64,000 bases of DNA from Tetracladium setigerum (taxonomy: Eukaryota; Ascomycota; Leotiomycetes; Helotiales), in NCBI GenBank assembly GCA_031472005.1, contig PZJY01000013.1:62001-126000 (forward strand). Reading direction: 5' to 3'. The notes beneath the pieces were generated by a model. That model was not told the origin of the DNA. It searched no databases and worked only from the letters and a program-made list of their open reading frames with translations. Shown here piece after piece: positions 44,522 to 55,720 of the stretch (within the stretch, counting starts at the first letter, position 1; each line of letters starts with the position of its first letter). Made by a program: the position numbers and the translations under genes.

Positions 44522-46157
44522 CTAATGCGACTTGCCCGTCTTCCCCGACTTGGATGACTTGGTTGGTTGAATTCTCGCCATCATCTCCTCCTTGGTGATC
44601 AAGTGATCAATACGCTCCAGCAGTCCCAACAAGCTCTTCATGTTCCCACTCCACTCGTTCAACACATCATCAGCATCTCTTGGCTTGGCGAAGTTAACAA
44701 TCCGAGCTGGACGATCGATTTTGGCGAAGACTGTCTTTGCGGTAACCAACTCGCTGATGTACTTTTCGGTCTCCTCCTCCGTCAAGTCGAGGAGCTGGGT
44801 CAAGCGTGGAACTTGGATGCGAGTATAGTACTTGGCAACAACTCGAACATTGTGCTCAATGACACGCTTTCGGAGGTCTTCCCATCGCTTGTTAGCCTTC
44901 TTGTCTGCCGACTGATTTGGAGCAACGTCAAAGACGTCGGTTCCACAAAGGTGTGGACCGAAGATCTTTGCGACTTCCGGCCATCTCATGAGTTCGTGAA
45001 TTGTGAAGAGCTTAAGGAGTTGGGCATCGAGAGCCACCTGGGAGTTTCGGGCGTCTCTGTAAATACGATGGAGGAGGTCGGATTGTTCGTTGTCATATGG
45101 AGCGAGAATGACATAGTAGATGATGCGTTGGAGGACCTGGGAAGGAATATTAGTTTTGGAAAGCAGAAAACCTGACAATGGCTTACGGATTGGAGTTTTG
45201 ATGGATCTTCCTCCACGGCCTCCGTGTCAAGAACCTGTCGGTAATGCTTGCAGGCATCCAAGTACTTGTCGTCGTGCTTTGCTAGAGTAATCTGGTGCTC
45301 GTAGTATCGCAGCTTCAGATCCGTCACGTCGTCCTCCACAGGCTCTGGAACATCCTCGCCCTTCGATCTCTTCTTCTCCCGGTCCTTCCTCTCGCTCTCC
45401 AGCTGTGCTTCGGTCTTCTTGGGCTTTCGAGACAAGTACTTGGTGCTGATCTTCCGGCTTAGAATACCTGCCTGTGTCCAATCCTCGTTCTCTATGCACA
45501 ATGCAACCTGTGCTAGAATGAACTCTGTCTTCTCTCTCCGCTCCATCGAACCAAAAGTTTCCACCTGAAGTTCGCATAGCGTCTCGGCCGCCGACTTTAA
45601 ATCTCCTTGCTCCTTTTTAATATCCGACAGGATTTTGGTGACACGGGCTCGCTCAACCTCGACGAAGATCTTGCCTTCTGTGACGGTTCGTAGTGTTTCG
45701 ATGGCCGATAACTTCGTTTCTAGGTTGGGAGCCGAATCTAGGAATCCCATCACCACCTGCACCATTTTGGTTGTAGCTTGTTTGAGTTGGCCATGCTTCT
45801 TAGACAGAAGGAGAACCTGCTCGTTCAGCAGACCCCAATCTCCCGAATCTTTGCTGATTGTTACAATGGCGACGAGGATTCGAGATGTAGATGGCAGATC
45901 TGATGCCTTGAAACTTGTTAGCTAGCTCTTGGTGTTTGGCAGAAGGGCGGCTGAAGCACTCACCTGTCTGGTTTGCTTCTCCAACGCCGTGAGCTTTTCA
46001 ATAGCAGAGGTTAGATTCGACTGTAAATGAATTAGCATTCGGTCCGACGAATTCTGGCATGCGATCCTACTTGTGCGAGCTGCTCAGCCTCTGGAATTTG
46101 TGCATCAACCTCCTTGGAGAAGTCCTTGTCGGGCTTGCGGACATGTTCTTCGGACAT
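44522..46157 (-). CDS. RPN5: 26S proteasome regulatory subunit Rpn5
   Basis: The 492-residue protein is a PCI-domain scaffold subunit of the 19S lid. Exons are 46157-46071, 46020-45964, 45906-45187 and 45136-44522; the introns (50, 57 and 50 nt) fall between whole codons. Recognisable parts are the helical repeats DWGLLNEQVLLLSKKHGQLK, GKIFVEVERARVTKILSDIK, LCELQVETFGSM and KYLDACKHYRQVLDTEAV. The PCI winged-helix region follows, with HNVRVVAKYYTRIQVPRLTQ, LLDLTEEETEKYISELV and VFAKIDRPARIVNF. The C-terminus is Ser/Lys-rich. Length and order match the family, and no disruption was found. Confidence 0.95.
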
Positions 46158-46919
46158 TTTGGGAGGTATAAATGGGTAGAGAAGAGGTCGGAGGAACGAT
46201 GGATTAGGAGATGGACGTGGTTGTGGTATTGTTGAAGAGGGAGGGCGGAATGGTAGAAATTGAGGACGTGGAGAGGGAGGGAGCTTCAGGTTGTCAACAT
46301 GACGAGGCGCGAGAGCTTCAGAACTGCGTTCTTGGCGCGGCGACCGTAGTTGGAAATCCATCACATTTCACTCACCACAGATATACAACTTCCTTCTCAC
46401 CTGAAAGGAGAACAAATGACTACCACCAAAAGGCATGTCAGAGGTATGAGATATGATTTGAGAAACCTCATGATTGTTTATGTTTGATGAGGCAAGCGCC
46501 TCCAATTGTACCCTATGTAGCAGGCATCGTTTTTTTACTCTTAAGAACCGCGGAATAACCATATTGGAATATGTTGCCTCCTTCTGCTGTGTTGGGCGAG
46601 TCACTTTGGAATCACTTCATCTAGTTACTGTACTCAATCAAGCGTATCTCGTCAGACCTGTGGTGTTATATTGTTCAAGATGGCATCGTTATGTCCTAGG
46701 TGGCAAGGGTTGCTTTATTTTCTTCCACTTCACTTAAGCCAAGATTGAAAGTTCACTTGTTCAACACGCTCGCATCAAATCTAGTCTTTATGCAAGCATG
46801 CTTGGAAATCAGACCTTGGACGTAGGTTCCCTACAGCCAGCTATTGCCGAGAAAGTGTGCTCAAATCTCCATGCCCATGTCCATACCAGGAGTGAGGTTT
46901 CTCATCAAAAGTGGCCTGT

Positions 46920-46982
46920 CGGCCAAAATGGTATTTGCAAATTGGCGTGGTGTATGGCCAAATTGGTTACTCGGCCAAAATG
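46920..46982. promoter_or_regulatory. three GGCCAAA-type motifs upstream of the dehydrogenase
   Basis: CGGCCAAAATG occurs at 46920-46930 and again at 46972-46982, with GGCCAAATTGG between them at 46956-46966. CGG half-sites are the usual target of Zn2Cys6 regulators, and such a regulator is encoded just downstream at 48470. A palindromic relative, CGGCCAATTTGGCCG, lies before the second regulator at 53017-53031. Binding is an inference. Confidence 0.4.
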
Positions 46983-47022
46983 TAACAGGGCCTCACAATC
47001 GACGTGGGCCATGAATATTTCC

Positions 47023-47030
47023 TATATAAG
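47023..47030 (+). promoter_or_regulatory. TATA box (TATATAAG) of the dehydrogenase gene
   Basis: TATATAAG lies 97 bp before the start codon at 47120, a suitable distance for a core promoter. The same octamer precedes the epimerase-like gene at nearly the same distance. Confidence 0.55.
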
Positions 47031-47119
47031 GCTTGTTCTCGTCGGCTTTCTCTTTCTTGCCAGAATCAATCAATACTACCTCATCTCAATCTAGCATCAA
47101 CCACTTCCTTCTTGTCCAA

Positions 47120-48024
47120 ATGTCTTCCCCAAGCAACACTATCGCCTTGATCACCGGTGCCAATCAAGGGATTGGCCTCGCAGCCGCTACCATCCTCGCT
47201 CGCGATCATCATTATCATGTAATCATCGGATCTCGCAACCTCGCCAATGGCACCAAAGTTGTCGAACAGCTCAAGTCTGAAGGTCTCTCGGCCGACGCCG
47301 TTCAGTTGGACCTCACGTCCGACGAATCCATTGGTGCAGCTGCTGAGTACATCACCAAGACGTATGGGAAGATTGACGTTCTCATCAATGTATGTGCTCT
47401 CCATTCCTATGTTCTTGCTTCGAAACCTAATGAACGGAAGACGAGGCTAATAATAAACCCCACAGAGTGCAGGCCACTTTCTTGACGGACGAGTAGATGG
47501 CATCTCCACACGCGAATTGTATGAGAAGACATTCCAAACAAATCTTTTCGGACCAGCGTGCTTGACAGAGGCGATGCTGCCCCTCCTCCGCGCATCCACT
47601 CAACGACCAAGAGTAATATTCGTGACCAGCACCATGGGATCACTTACCATGAGTCTCGATAAGACAACGTTCTTCTATGCGGGGGATTACAAGGCATATG
47701 ATACAAGTAAGGCGGGCGTCAACATGCTGACCGTTAACTACGCCAGAGTCTTAGCGGACAAAGAGGCGTATGTAAACACGGTTTGCCCAGGGCTTGTGGC
47801 GACCAATATGACTGGTTGTAAGTATATTCCTCTGTCTCTGAGATTTGTTTTTATTTGTTCTTAGACGAGATGGCTGACTTTCGTCCATCTTTGGGATAGA
47901 TGTCTCTCACGGCACCACCCCAGAAGTTGGAGCATCTCGGATTATGGAGCTCGCAACATTGAAAGGGAAGGATACTGAAGTCACTGGAACCTTCTCTAGT
48001 AAAGATGGTCCGATCCCTTGGTAG
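47120..48024 (+). CDS. short-chain dehydrogenase/reductase (carbonyl-reductase-like)
   Basis: The 248-residue classical SDR has exons 47120-47389, 47466-47817 and 47900-48024, with introns of 76 and 82 nt in phase. The cofactor motif is ALITGANQGIGLAAATILA, the acidic residue region VQLDLTSDESI, the structural motif SAG instead of the common NAG (at the exon 1-2 junction), the catalytic Ser in VIFVTSTMGS and the catalytic YxxxK in YKAYDTSKAGVNML. VNTVCPGLVATNMTG follows. Such SDRs reduce carbonyls, often in secondary metabolism. It is followed within 450 bp by a Zn2Cys6 regulator and then an epimerase-like gene, all on the plus strand, so a small pathway cluster is possible. The substrate is unknown. 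Confidence 0.88.
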
Positions 48025-48469
48025 AGCATTTCATCCCAGCTTGCAGTCTAGAGGTTTCTGCTGGTACAAAGGAATCGATTGCAATTTCAGAATAACGTGC
48101 AAGTCTTCTGATCTCGCTTGTGGTATGTTCATATGTAAACAATTCATTACAATCATTCCTCTATCTAGACCTAAAGTTACCCTTGAGTACGTGACCCCAA
48201 TACCTTGGTAAATACAGGCCAAGTCCGGTATAGTTACGGCCTAAGCCGACATGCGCCCAGTATATGTTATATGATAAGGTAGACCTACTATAGTAGTTTA
48301 ATCCAGTAAATTATTGTCAAGATTGTCCACTCCATTATGTAAGTATGAGCTCTTCCATTTGTATTAAGAGCGAGATGACTAATCACACTCCGGCTTGTTC
48401 CTATGCAAAAATTAGAGTTTCGAAACAACCCATCTTCTTCTGCTGCCTTCAAATGCAGATTAGTCTATT
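48025..48469. other. intergenic region between the dehydrogenase and the Zn2Cys6 regulator
   Basis: The 445-bp gap contains the CGG-N6-CCG palindrome at 48237-48248 and otherwise A/T-leaning sequence. No gene is visible. Confidence 0.5.
48237..48248. promoter_or_regulatory. CGG-N6-CCG palindrome (candidate Zn2Cys6 site)
   Basis: CGGCCTAAGCCG is an inverted pair of CGG half-sites with a six-base spacer, the classic geometry for several Zn2Cys6 dimers. It lies 222 bp upstream of the regulator start codon and could mediate autoregulation. This rests on motif geometry only. Confidence 0.4.
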
Positions 48470-50779
48470 ATGGAACGGAACAAACGCGTGAAAAACACCA
48501 TTGGGCAGAAAGCTGTCAGTGACTGATACTACTACATGCTAGCACTATTCTTTCCTTGGTTTCCTGGCTAATCTCACTGTTTTAGTGCGCTAATTGCCGG
48601 CAGCGAAAGGTTCATAAACCCCCTTACAAAAGCATCAAGAGGCACGAACTGAAGCCCCAGCTAATTCATAAGGTAATCTATAGGTTCGCTGCAGCCGTAC
48701 TGCACCATGCTCGAACTGTGTCACAGCCAGTTTGGCTTGTCCTCTTGACACAGCCTCACAACGACCCAGTAACATCCCAAAAGCTGCTCCTAGGTCAGCG
48801 CCTCCAATTCAAGAGCCCTTGTGTCACATAGCTCATGATATTATAGCTTAGACGAACACGCTGCGCTGGTTGAAAGGATGAAAACCCTAGAAAGTACGGT
48901 TCAGAGTATTTTAGGTCATCAGTCAAATGGAAACGAACAGAATCGATATTCTTCATCGGAACTTACCAGTAGTAGTATTCAGTCGGGTAGGATATCGGTA
49001 GACAGATCACCTGTGGTAGAAGGGGAAACATCATTTAAAACCCATGCTTTACGTGCAAGCAAGGTTGAAGAGCTTAATTCGCCAGCCGCGCAACAATCGC
49101 CTGCAATTGTCCAAGAACTGGCCAATCTAAGGGATGCGCTCCAGGATCAACAGACCACAAGAGAAGGAGAGGGTAAGGTAAAGTCAGGCGAGCTTGAACA
49201 GACACATGCGCTTGGTGTTGAGCTTCCACCACTGACATTTGTGATGCAACTGTTACAATTGATGGCTGACAAGAACCGTAAGCAGTTGGGAATTGAGTTC
49301 TTTATACGATGCAATGAAGCTGATTCCGTTGTTCTAGATACGAACCTGGTGATCTTCCACTTCTGGGGCGTTCAAAATCTTGCAGGCTTTCACAATCTGT
49401 GCAACTCCACATATTTCAACACCAAGCCATTGACAGTAACACAAAAGACTTCATTCAACGGAACAATCTGCCTTATCCTGAGAGAAGTTGGAACTGGGGA
49501 TAGGCTAAATCTGGACGGTGGATGTTTGAAAAGCATGCAAGACTTCTGCGAAAAGAACTTCTGGGCAGGCGTCAAGACTTTTCAAGTCATGTCTGTCGCC
49601 ACAGAAGAACACGCCACAGTCTTGTTCCTTGCGGTAAAATAAGGCTCCCGTTATAGTTTGATATTTGTAGACTGACTCAGGTGTAGGTTATATACGCTTC
49701 AAATATGGGGTCATTGCCTCTTAAATGGGACTTGACAGCAGCTGCAGCTGGACATTGTCTAACCCTAGGCTATCATCGGGAAAATCGGCTATTACAGCTA
49801 CCTAGTCCCAAAGCAGAGAAAGCAAGGCGAATTTTTTGGCACATCTATATGGCGGACAAGAACCTTTCGCAACGGCTTGGACGAGCCTCCACTATTCAAG
49901 ACTGGGACGTGGATGCAAAACCGTGCGCGATATCGAGCGACCCAAGGCAGGCGCCTTGGGATTTGGCTTTCATATCCTTTATAGAAATGGCTCGAGTACA
50001 GGGTCAGATTTACGAGAAGATCTACTCACCAGCAGCAAAGATACGTGATACGAAACAAAGAAAAGACGAAGTCAAGACACTTGATTCGGATCTTCGTCAG
50101 TGGTACAGTGAATGGGCTCAGATAGACAGTTCTACTGCATATGGAAAAGATCGATTTGACATGACGTTCGCGCCAGTTCATATCGTGTATCACTCTTTAT
50201 TACCCTCATACACTGGAATATGCATTTTTCCGTTTCTGCACGAGATATCTCGGAAGCGTGCTATGATGCAGCACACCAAGGGCTACGGACGCATCTTACA
50301 CACTACCCACAGCTGACCGCTTTGGGCGATGAGGCATCAGCTATCTATGCAATCTGGTGAGTTCCTTCCATTAGCCTCCAGGATGTTGGTTGATTTACAT
50401 GCTTAGGGTTCTCAATACCACGTCTTTCACGCCATATGTAGCAATATTCCTGCATTGCGTTGCCAACCTAAATGCCGACGACCTCAAGCTTCTTCAGGAA
50501 GTGTTATACACACTCGAAAATATAGGAACAGATTTTGAATTCTCTCAGAAGCTGTTCAAGCTTTGCAAAGCCCTCTGTCGAATTGCAGAAGCCTTTCTCA
50601 GAAGCCAAGCCCCAATGACGGACACTATCTTAGACTCGTCCAACTCAGACTCCTTACCACGACAGGGTCTATTGCCGGATTCTTGGGCTTGGCTGGATTC
50701 ACAAATTACGGATCCGGGTGGTATGGTAGACCTTGACTTCGATAGTCTGGATGAAACGTTATTCAGCCACGAGTTCTAA
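48470..50779 (+). CDS. Zn2Cys6 transcription factor with fungal-specific middle domain, one apparent frameshift
   Basis: Six exons: 48470-48514, 48586-48609 (24 nt), 48684-48768, 48852-49633, 49687-50356 and 50407-50779. The binuclear cluster CANCRQRKVRCSRTAPCSNC continues VTASLAC, giving Cys spacing 2-6-5-2-6 as in Gal4-type regulators, and is assembled from exons 2 and 3. A coiled segment follows (HAALVERMKTLESTVQSIL). The middle homology domain shows LTLGYHRENRLLQLPSP and ARRIFWHIYMADKNLSQRLGRAS. Exon 5 breaks near 50191-50194: HIVYH is followed by SVSARDISEACYDAAHQGLR in another frame, and one extra base restores both homology and phase. With that base the protein would be about 659 residues. 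The C-terminus is acidic, perhaps activating. It sits between two oxidoreductase-type genes, suggesting a pathway-specific regulator. Confidence 0.82.
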
Positions 50780-51085
50780 GTACCTTATGCCAGAGACCCC
50801 TGCAATTACCAAAGACCAGGGCGATATTCGAGGCTCATAGACCAATTTTTCAGAATGAGATTCATAAGCAGAAGGGAACAAGAGTCAGGGTCAGAACAAT
50901 ATTATTAAAAGCTTCCCACCAAAAGCCATAGATTCCGCGGATCGCGCGCGTTTTACACGCCTTGAACAAGAGCCTAAGCCTTGCTGAATCCACGTATATA
51001 AGACTGCATTGCAAACATCAACAATTATAATGATTAGCATAACATCACCATCACAATCTTTTTTGATTCGCCAATTCCTTGAACA
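50780..51085. other. promoter region of the epimerase-like gene
   Basis: The 306-bp gap has a CCGCGG palindrome near 50936 and a TATATAAG box at 50995-51002. No gene is present. Confidence 0.5.
50995..51002 (+). promoter_or_regulatory. TATA box (TATATAAG) of the epimerase-like gene
   Basis: TATATAAG lies 91 bp before the start codon at 51086. The identical octamer at a similar distance precedes the dehydrogenase at 47120. Confidence 0.55.
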
Positions 51086-52006
51086 ATGGCTAGACCGAAG
51101 AATATCCTCGTCGTTGGTGGCACGGGAACGATCGGAGGCTACACCGCCCTTGAGCTTCACTCCCGCCATTTTGCTGTGACTGTTGCTGGACGCAATTCAT
51201 TGAAAGGAGTCCCTGTTCTGGAAGATCTGCCTTTCATCAAGATCGATTATCTTGCTGGCAAATGTACGACAGAAACAATCTCAAGCTTTGATAGCATTGT
51301 TTTCTCAGCAGGCGCAGACCTACGACACGTACCACAAGACACACCCGCAGACGAGTACTACCTGCAATCCGCTGAGGCTATCATCAAGTTTGCTCGACTA
51401 GCCCGTGATGCTGGGGTCGAGAGATTTGTGCATATCGGTAGCTTCTATCCGCACATTGCCCCTGAACGAGTTGCCACAACTCCCTACATCCGGTCACGAA
51501 AACTTGCTGCTGAGGGCGTCACTTCCCTGGCAAGGCCTGGATTTGATGCATGCAGCCTTGATGCACCATGGGTTGTCGGAACTGTACCAGGCATGAAAAG
51601 CCCCATATTCGTCGCCTACACTCAATTCGCCGAGGGCAAGTTGGGAATTCCTCCATCAGCACCTACTGGAAACACCAACTTTGTAACTGTCGAGTCTTTA
51701 GCTACGGCGACTATCGCCGCGCTAGAAAAGAGCGAGTCTGTGTCCGGTAGAGCGATCCTCATCGGAGATGCAAACCTCACGTTCGCAGAGTATTTCGGCT
51801 TGTTCTTCTCTGCCGCGGGCAACAATACAACTATACCAACCTCTGAGCAGGAACATCCTTTACTACCGGATTATGCTCTTTGGGCTGGCCGTACCATCAA
51901 GCCTTATGAGCCTGACGCTGCAGATGAAGCTCTGCTTGGTGGATATCGTCGTCATACTATTCAAGACACTGTTAAGCGAGTAGTCGCAGAATATCGGTCA
52001 CCATAG
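51086..52006 (+). CDS. NAD(P)-binding epimerase/NmrA-like protein
   Basis: A single-exon gene of 306 residues. The N-terminus carries an extended-SDR cofactor motif (ILVVGGTGTIGGYTALEL) followed by a strand ending VAGRNS, whose basic residue suggests NADP preference. FDSIVFSAGADLRHVP and VERFVHIGSFYPHIAPE are the next core strands, and YIRSRKLAAEGVTSLARPGF holds the region of the catalytic Tyr/Lys, although the spacing is not a textbook YxxxK. The family covers sugar epimerases, atypical reductases and NmrA-like sensors. Tandem placement after a regulator and an SDR suggests a biosynthetic or detoxifying role, which is inference. No introns or damage. Confidence 0.85.
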   Translation: MARPKNILVVGGTGTIGGYTALELHSRHFAVTVAGRNSLKGVPVLEDLPFIKIDYLAGKCTTETISSFDSIVFSAGADLRHVPQDTPADEYYLQSAEAIIKFARLARDAGVERFVHIGSFYPHIAPERVATTPYIRSRKLAAEGVTSLARPGFDACSLDAPWVVGTVPGMKSPIFVAYTQFAEGKLGIPPSAPTGNTNFVTVESLATATIAALEKSESVSGRAILIGDANLTFAEYFGLFFSAAGNNTTIPTSEQEHPLLPDYALWAGRTIKPYEPDAADEALLGGYRRHTIQDTVKRVVAEYRSP

Positions 52007-53177
52007 TTGAATGGCAAATTGTTTTGTCTGGCAAGGTAGCCTCAAGGCTGGATTTTCTTTGATATGCACAACCACAAGACAACTATTTGGGGCATGCCTT
52101 AGAGAACTCTTGTGACTAGATAGTGTGCATATTGGCTGGAGCATTGAACTGACAATCGATTGTATCTTGCTTCAGATGCTCTAGGCGTAATGTAAAATTT
52201 TCGAATTAAAGTACCCTTGTATTCAGGACCATCCAAGATTTCCACCTGCAATATAAATGTCCACTGCCCAGCGCATATACACAATATGATCGTCGACTCG
52301 TAGTCATCCAAGGGCAATTTCGGCCACGTAATTGTCTACGACCACCCACAAATCGGCCTCACCAGTAATGTCTACAACCAGCCCTAGAAGCGAATCCATT
52401 ATTTAGCCTAGGTCTCATGAACATAGAAATGGCTTCTACTAGCGTGTCCACACGCAAGATTTGCAAGTTCAGACCTTGCTTGGTATTCTTAATCGCGCTA
52501 GCGCTTTTTAAGTGGAGTTGGGAAATTGATGAGCGATGAAGCAAATCTTGATGAGATTTTTTACCATTATAATTACTGATCATTCTTTATTTTGAAAGGT
52601 GCGATAATATGTATAAGTTGGGGGTTTGAAGGCGTGGGGTCGGTTGGAATAAGTTGTAGTCGAGATAAAAGAGAAGAGACGGACTAGAAGGTGAAGCAGC
52701 TTAGAAATATACTAATATGTAAATAAGAGCAACACACAATAAACAATATTCTGTGCCGATTAGTGTTCAATTTTTGTCCTGGCTTCTGGATATTTACATA
52801 CCTTACAGAAGTCTTGAAGAGAGAGTCAACAGGTGGGAATGAGATTGTGACAATCGCTTATTTTCTGCCCCCTAATACAATCAGGTCGAATAACTTCCAA
52901 CCACATCGCTACTGACGTACAGCTATACCCTTTTTAATGTTCTGATGGAGACGTAGAGACAATGCAATATGCAATACTTTTGAAATTACCACAACATCGA
53001 CGGAAATCACGTGCACCGGCCAATTTGGCCGATGCATTTCTAATCAGTTCACCCAGTACTGAGAACACTCTCAAAGTCACCATAACATCCTTCAACCAAA
53101 AAAGGAAGCCCAATCAATAAGTTACGAAGCAAAACAGTCAGTTCTGTCAATTTAGTGGCAATACTCAGGCATTCGCC
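52007..53177. other. 1.2-kb intergenic region
   Basis: No gene is visible in this A/T-rich stretch between two plus-strand genes. The palindrome CGGCCAATTTGGCCG lies near its right end. The remainder should hold the epimerase-like gene terminator and the second regulator's promoter. Confidence 0.5.
53017..53031. promoter_or_regulatory. CGG-N9-CCG palindrome upstream of the second regulator
   Basis: CGGCCAATTTGGCCG is a perfect inverted repeat around one central base, 147 bp before the start codon at 53178. Its half-site CGGCCAA also occurs twice upstream of the dehydrogenase at 47120. It is a candidate Zn2Cys6 binding site by geometry only. Confidence 0.4.
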
Positions 53178-55581
53178 ATGCAAAACTCACCTCTTTTCTT
53201 GTGTGGCTTATGTGAGAAACCCTTCACCAGAGGTATGTCGTTCCCATATACTGTACCTTCTCACCCCGTCTCCCTAATTATACGAGTTATTAGTAAGAAC
53301 TCTTTGATAGATGCAACTAATAAGCAACAGAACAGCAGTACAAACGTCATACGGCGTACTGTATAAAATCCCAAAAAACTGCTCGGGTACGAACTAGATC
53401 TTGCCATGCATGCAACGCAGCAAAGACCAAATGCCAGCTTGTGGCGGGCGGTACGACTACCAGCGGTAGGAAATGCAAATCTTGCGTGAAGAAGGGATTA
53501 ATTTGTGTCTTTGAGGGGAAGGGTGGGAATCTGAACCGTGGCGTTGGTGGCAGTGGAAAGGGAAAATCAGCAAGGGAGGATATGGTAATGTTGACAGGAG
53601 AAGAGCTGGTCATGGATGCCTCGTTTGCTTCTTCACTTGACCCGAACGCTATCGATCACGACCCAGTACTTACGGATCTGACGATATTCCCGGATGACTT
53701 GATGTTGCAACCATACCGCCAAATTGAAGATCAGAATATTGATTCCATCCAGGAACTATTCACCACCCCAGTCGCAAGCACACAACTAGCTACCACTTCA
53801 ACAACTACACCAAACACTAGCGAAGACCTCTCATTACTACCCTCCTACCAAGAAATCTCAATGTCCCCAAGGAGACTAACAGCCTCTCATTACTCAACGA
53901 ACAAGAGTTCGATTACGACTTCACCCTGATCAGAGAGCTGACTCCAATACTTGCACCAACATTTCCTTCGCCATTATCCTCATTCCTCACCACGCCATCG
54001 TCGTGGCTTCTTAAGCACTTCACGCCGAATCTTGGACAGGGCACTGCGCAGAGGATTATCTTGACCATGATGATTGATGGTATTCGCACTTATCCTTTGA
54101 TGTAGGTCTGCTTTCCATCTCTCTCCGAGTCCCTGGGGCTCTCTCTTTCCTTACCCTACAAACGCCTAACATCACATTTGTCCCCAAAATCAACGAATGA
54201 ATGAATGAATCAATCAATCAATACTAAGATAAACAACTTCAAATAAATAGGATGGCAAAACATACACCTCCACCTTTCATCCATTCCCACTTCCACACCT
54301 CGCCCACCCTCCTAACCTGCAGCGCCATCGCCCATCTTCTCACGAACACTACCACTTCCAACGCCAACATCAACAACCCCTACCCCAGTTCTAACGCCTC
54401 CTACTCTCAATCCCCAACCATAAACTCAAGAGGACACACCAACCCATTCATCTGGACGACCGTCTGGACCGAACTACGCTCTTTTGGCATGTCAGCTCTG
54501 CAAGACTCTTGGGGTAGACATGAAGCAGTTAGTACGTTATCGGCGTCAATGTGTTATTTAATTATGAGAGCTGTGCATGTGGGGAGTTTGACGACAGAAG
54601 AGGAGGGTGGATCGGATGGGAGTGGAGTGGGAAGGGAGGCTTGTAGGGAGATGTTGATGATTCATGATGTTAGTTCCGCTTACTTTACTCTTTTCCCTCC
54701 TTATTTTAGCCCCAATTCTGTGGAATCAAATTTTATATTGGGCTCTGGATTTAATCAAGACTCCTATGGACTTATGTAGGTAAAGTTGCATTATATCTTG
54801 CTAACACGAGTGATAAAAAACAGGCCGTCAAAGACAGCGTACTGCAACGAACAACACGTGGTCGAGCATGCCCATTCCAGAGTAATGCTGAGCAGATCTC
54901 TTGGGTAGAATGGATCTATGTCGAATCGATTTGCCGGTAAGATCATATTCCACCTATTCTTCTTCCCTCCTTTCTCCTTAGTTCCCTCTCTTCGCGCTCA
55001 CCATACCTTTATACCTAAGACGCATTATTTACCTACTTATTCTTCCTCCCTCCAAGAGCAAAACCTTCTCTCACTTCCTCCCCTTCCCCTCCCCAATCAG
55101 AAACACCAAAAACACCAACCCAAAAATCAAAAGCTGAAATGAAATCAAACAAAAACAGAATCGGATGCATCTGGTTCATCATCTCCCTAATCTTCCACCT
55201 CCAAACCGGCTCCCCTTGCGCCGTCACAAACTCCTTCCGCGACATGCCCTTACCATGCTCAAAGTCCGAATGGGAAGCCACTAGCGAGGAAGCATGGCAA
55301 CGCGCTCGGGCAGCAATAACGATAATGCGCATACGCACGGTAGCAAATTCTATAGTGGAAATGATGGAAGTAGAAGTGGAAGGGATGGGGGAAGTAGCAG
55401 CGCGGGTATATGTGGGAATGGGAATGGCGGGAGTGTTACGGGATTGAGGACGTTCGGAGAGTTGTTGGATGCAAGGAGGGATGGAAGGTGGAGGGAGTTG
55501 GATGAGTGGAATTGTAGTGTTGATGGGTTGGGGACACTTTTGAATATGGCTGTTTCGCTTATTGGGGTTGGTCAGGAGTAG
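53178..55581 (+). CDS. C2H2 plus Zn2Cys6 transcription factor, probably disrupted
   Basis: Exon 1 (53178-53232) and exon 2 (from 53331, after a 98-nt intron) form an N-terminal C2H2-like finger (CGLCEKPFTREQQYKRHTAY, then C). A Zn2Cys6 cluster follows directly (CHACNAAKTKC, then CKSCVKKGLIC), with an unusually long 13-residue loop between the third and fourth cysteines. Later parts are family-like: FIWTTVWTELRSFGMSALQD, WVEWIYVESICR, IGCIWFIISLIFHLQTG, KSEWEATSEEAWQR, TFGELLDARRDGRW and DGLGTLLNMAVSLIG. Two frame switches need single-base corrections, near 53868-53872 and 55296-55310. The splice structure at 54660-54820 is unresolved. A 149-nt intron (54102-54250) is supported. It may be a regulator with sequence errors or a young pseudogene. 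Confidence 0.65.
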
Positions 55582-55720
55582 TTAACTAAGGATAGGTAAA
55601 TGAGTGGATGATTTGAATAGGATTACGTTGGATTATTTTATATGTAGCGAAAATAGATAGAAAGATGTTGCTCCTTCGTGTATACTTCATTAAATGTCAT
55701 GTATATACGTAAAGTTTTCC

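Larger units (their letters stand above)
46158..47119. other. divergent intergenic region between RPN5 and a short-chain dehydrogenase
   Basis: The 962-bp gap has no supported gene. Its right third contains three related GGCCAAA motifs (46920-46982) and a TATATAAG box, annotated separately. The left part should contain the RPN5 promoter. Confidence 0.55.
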
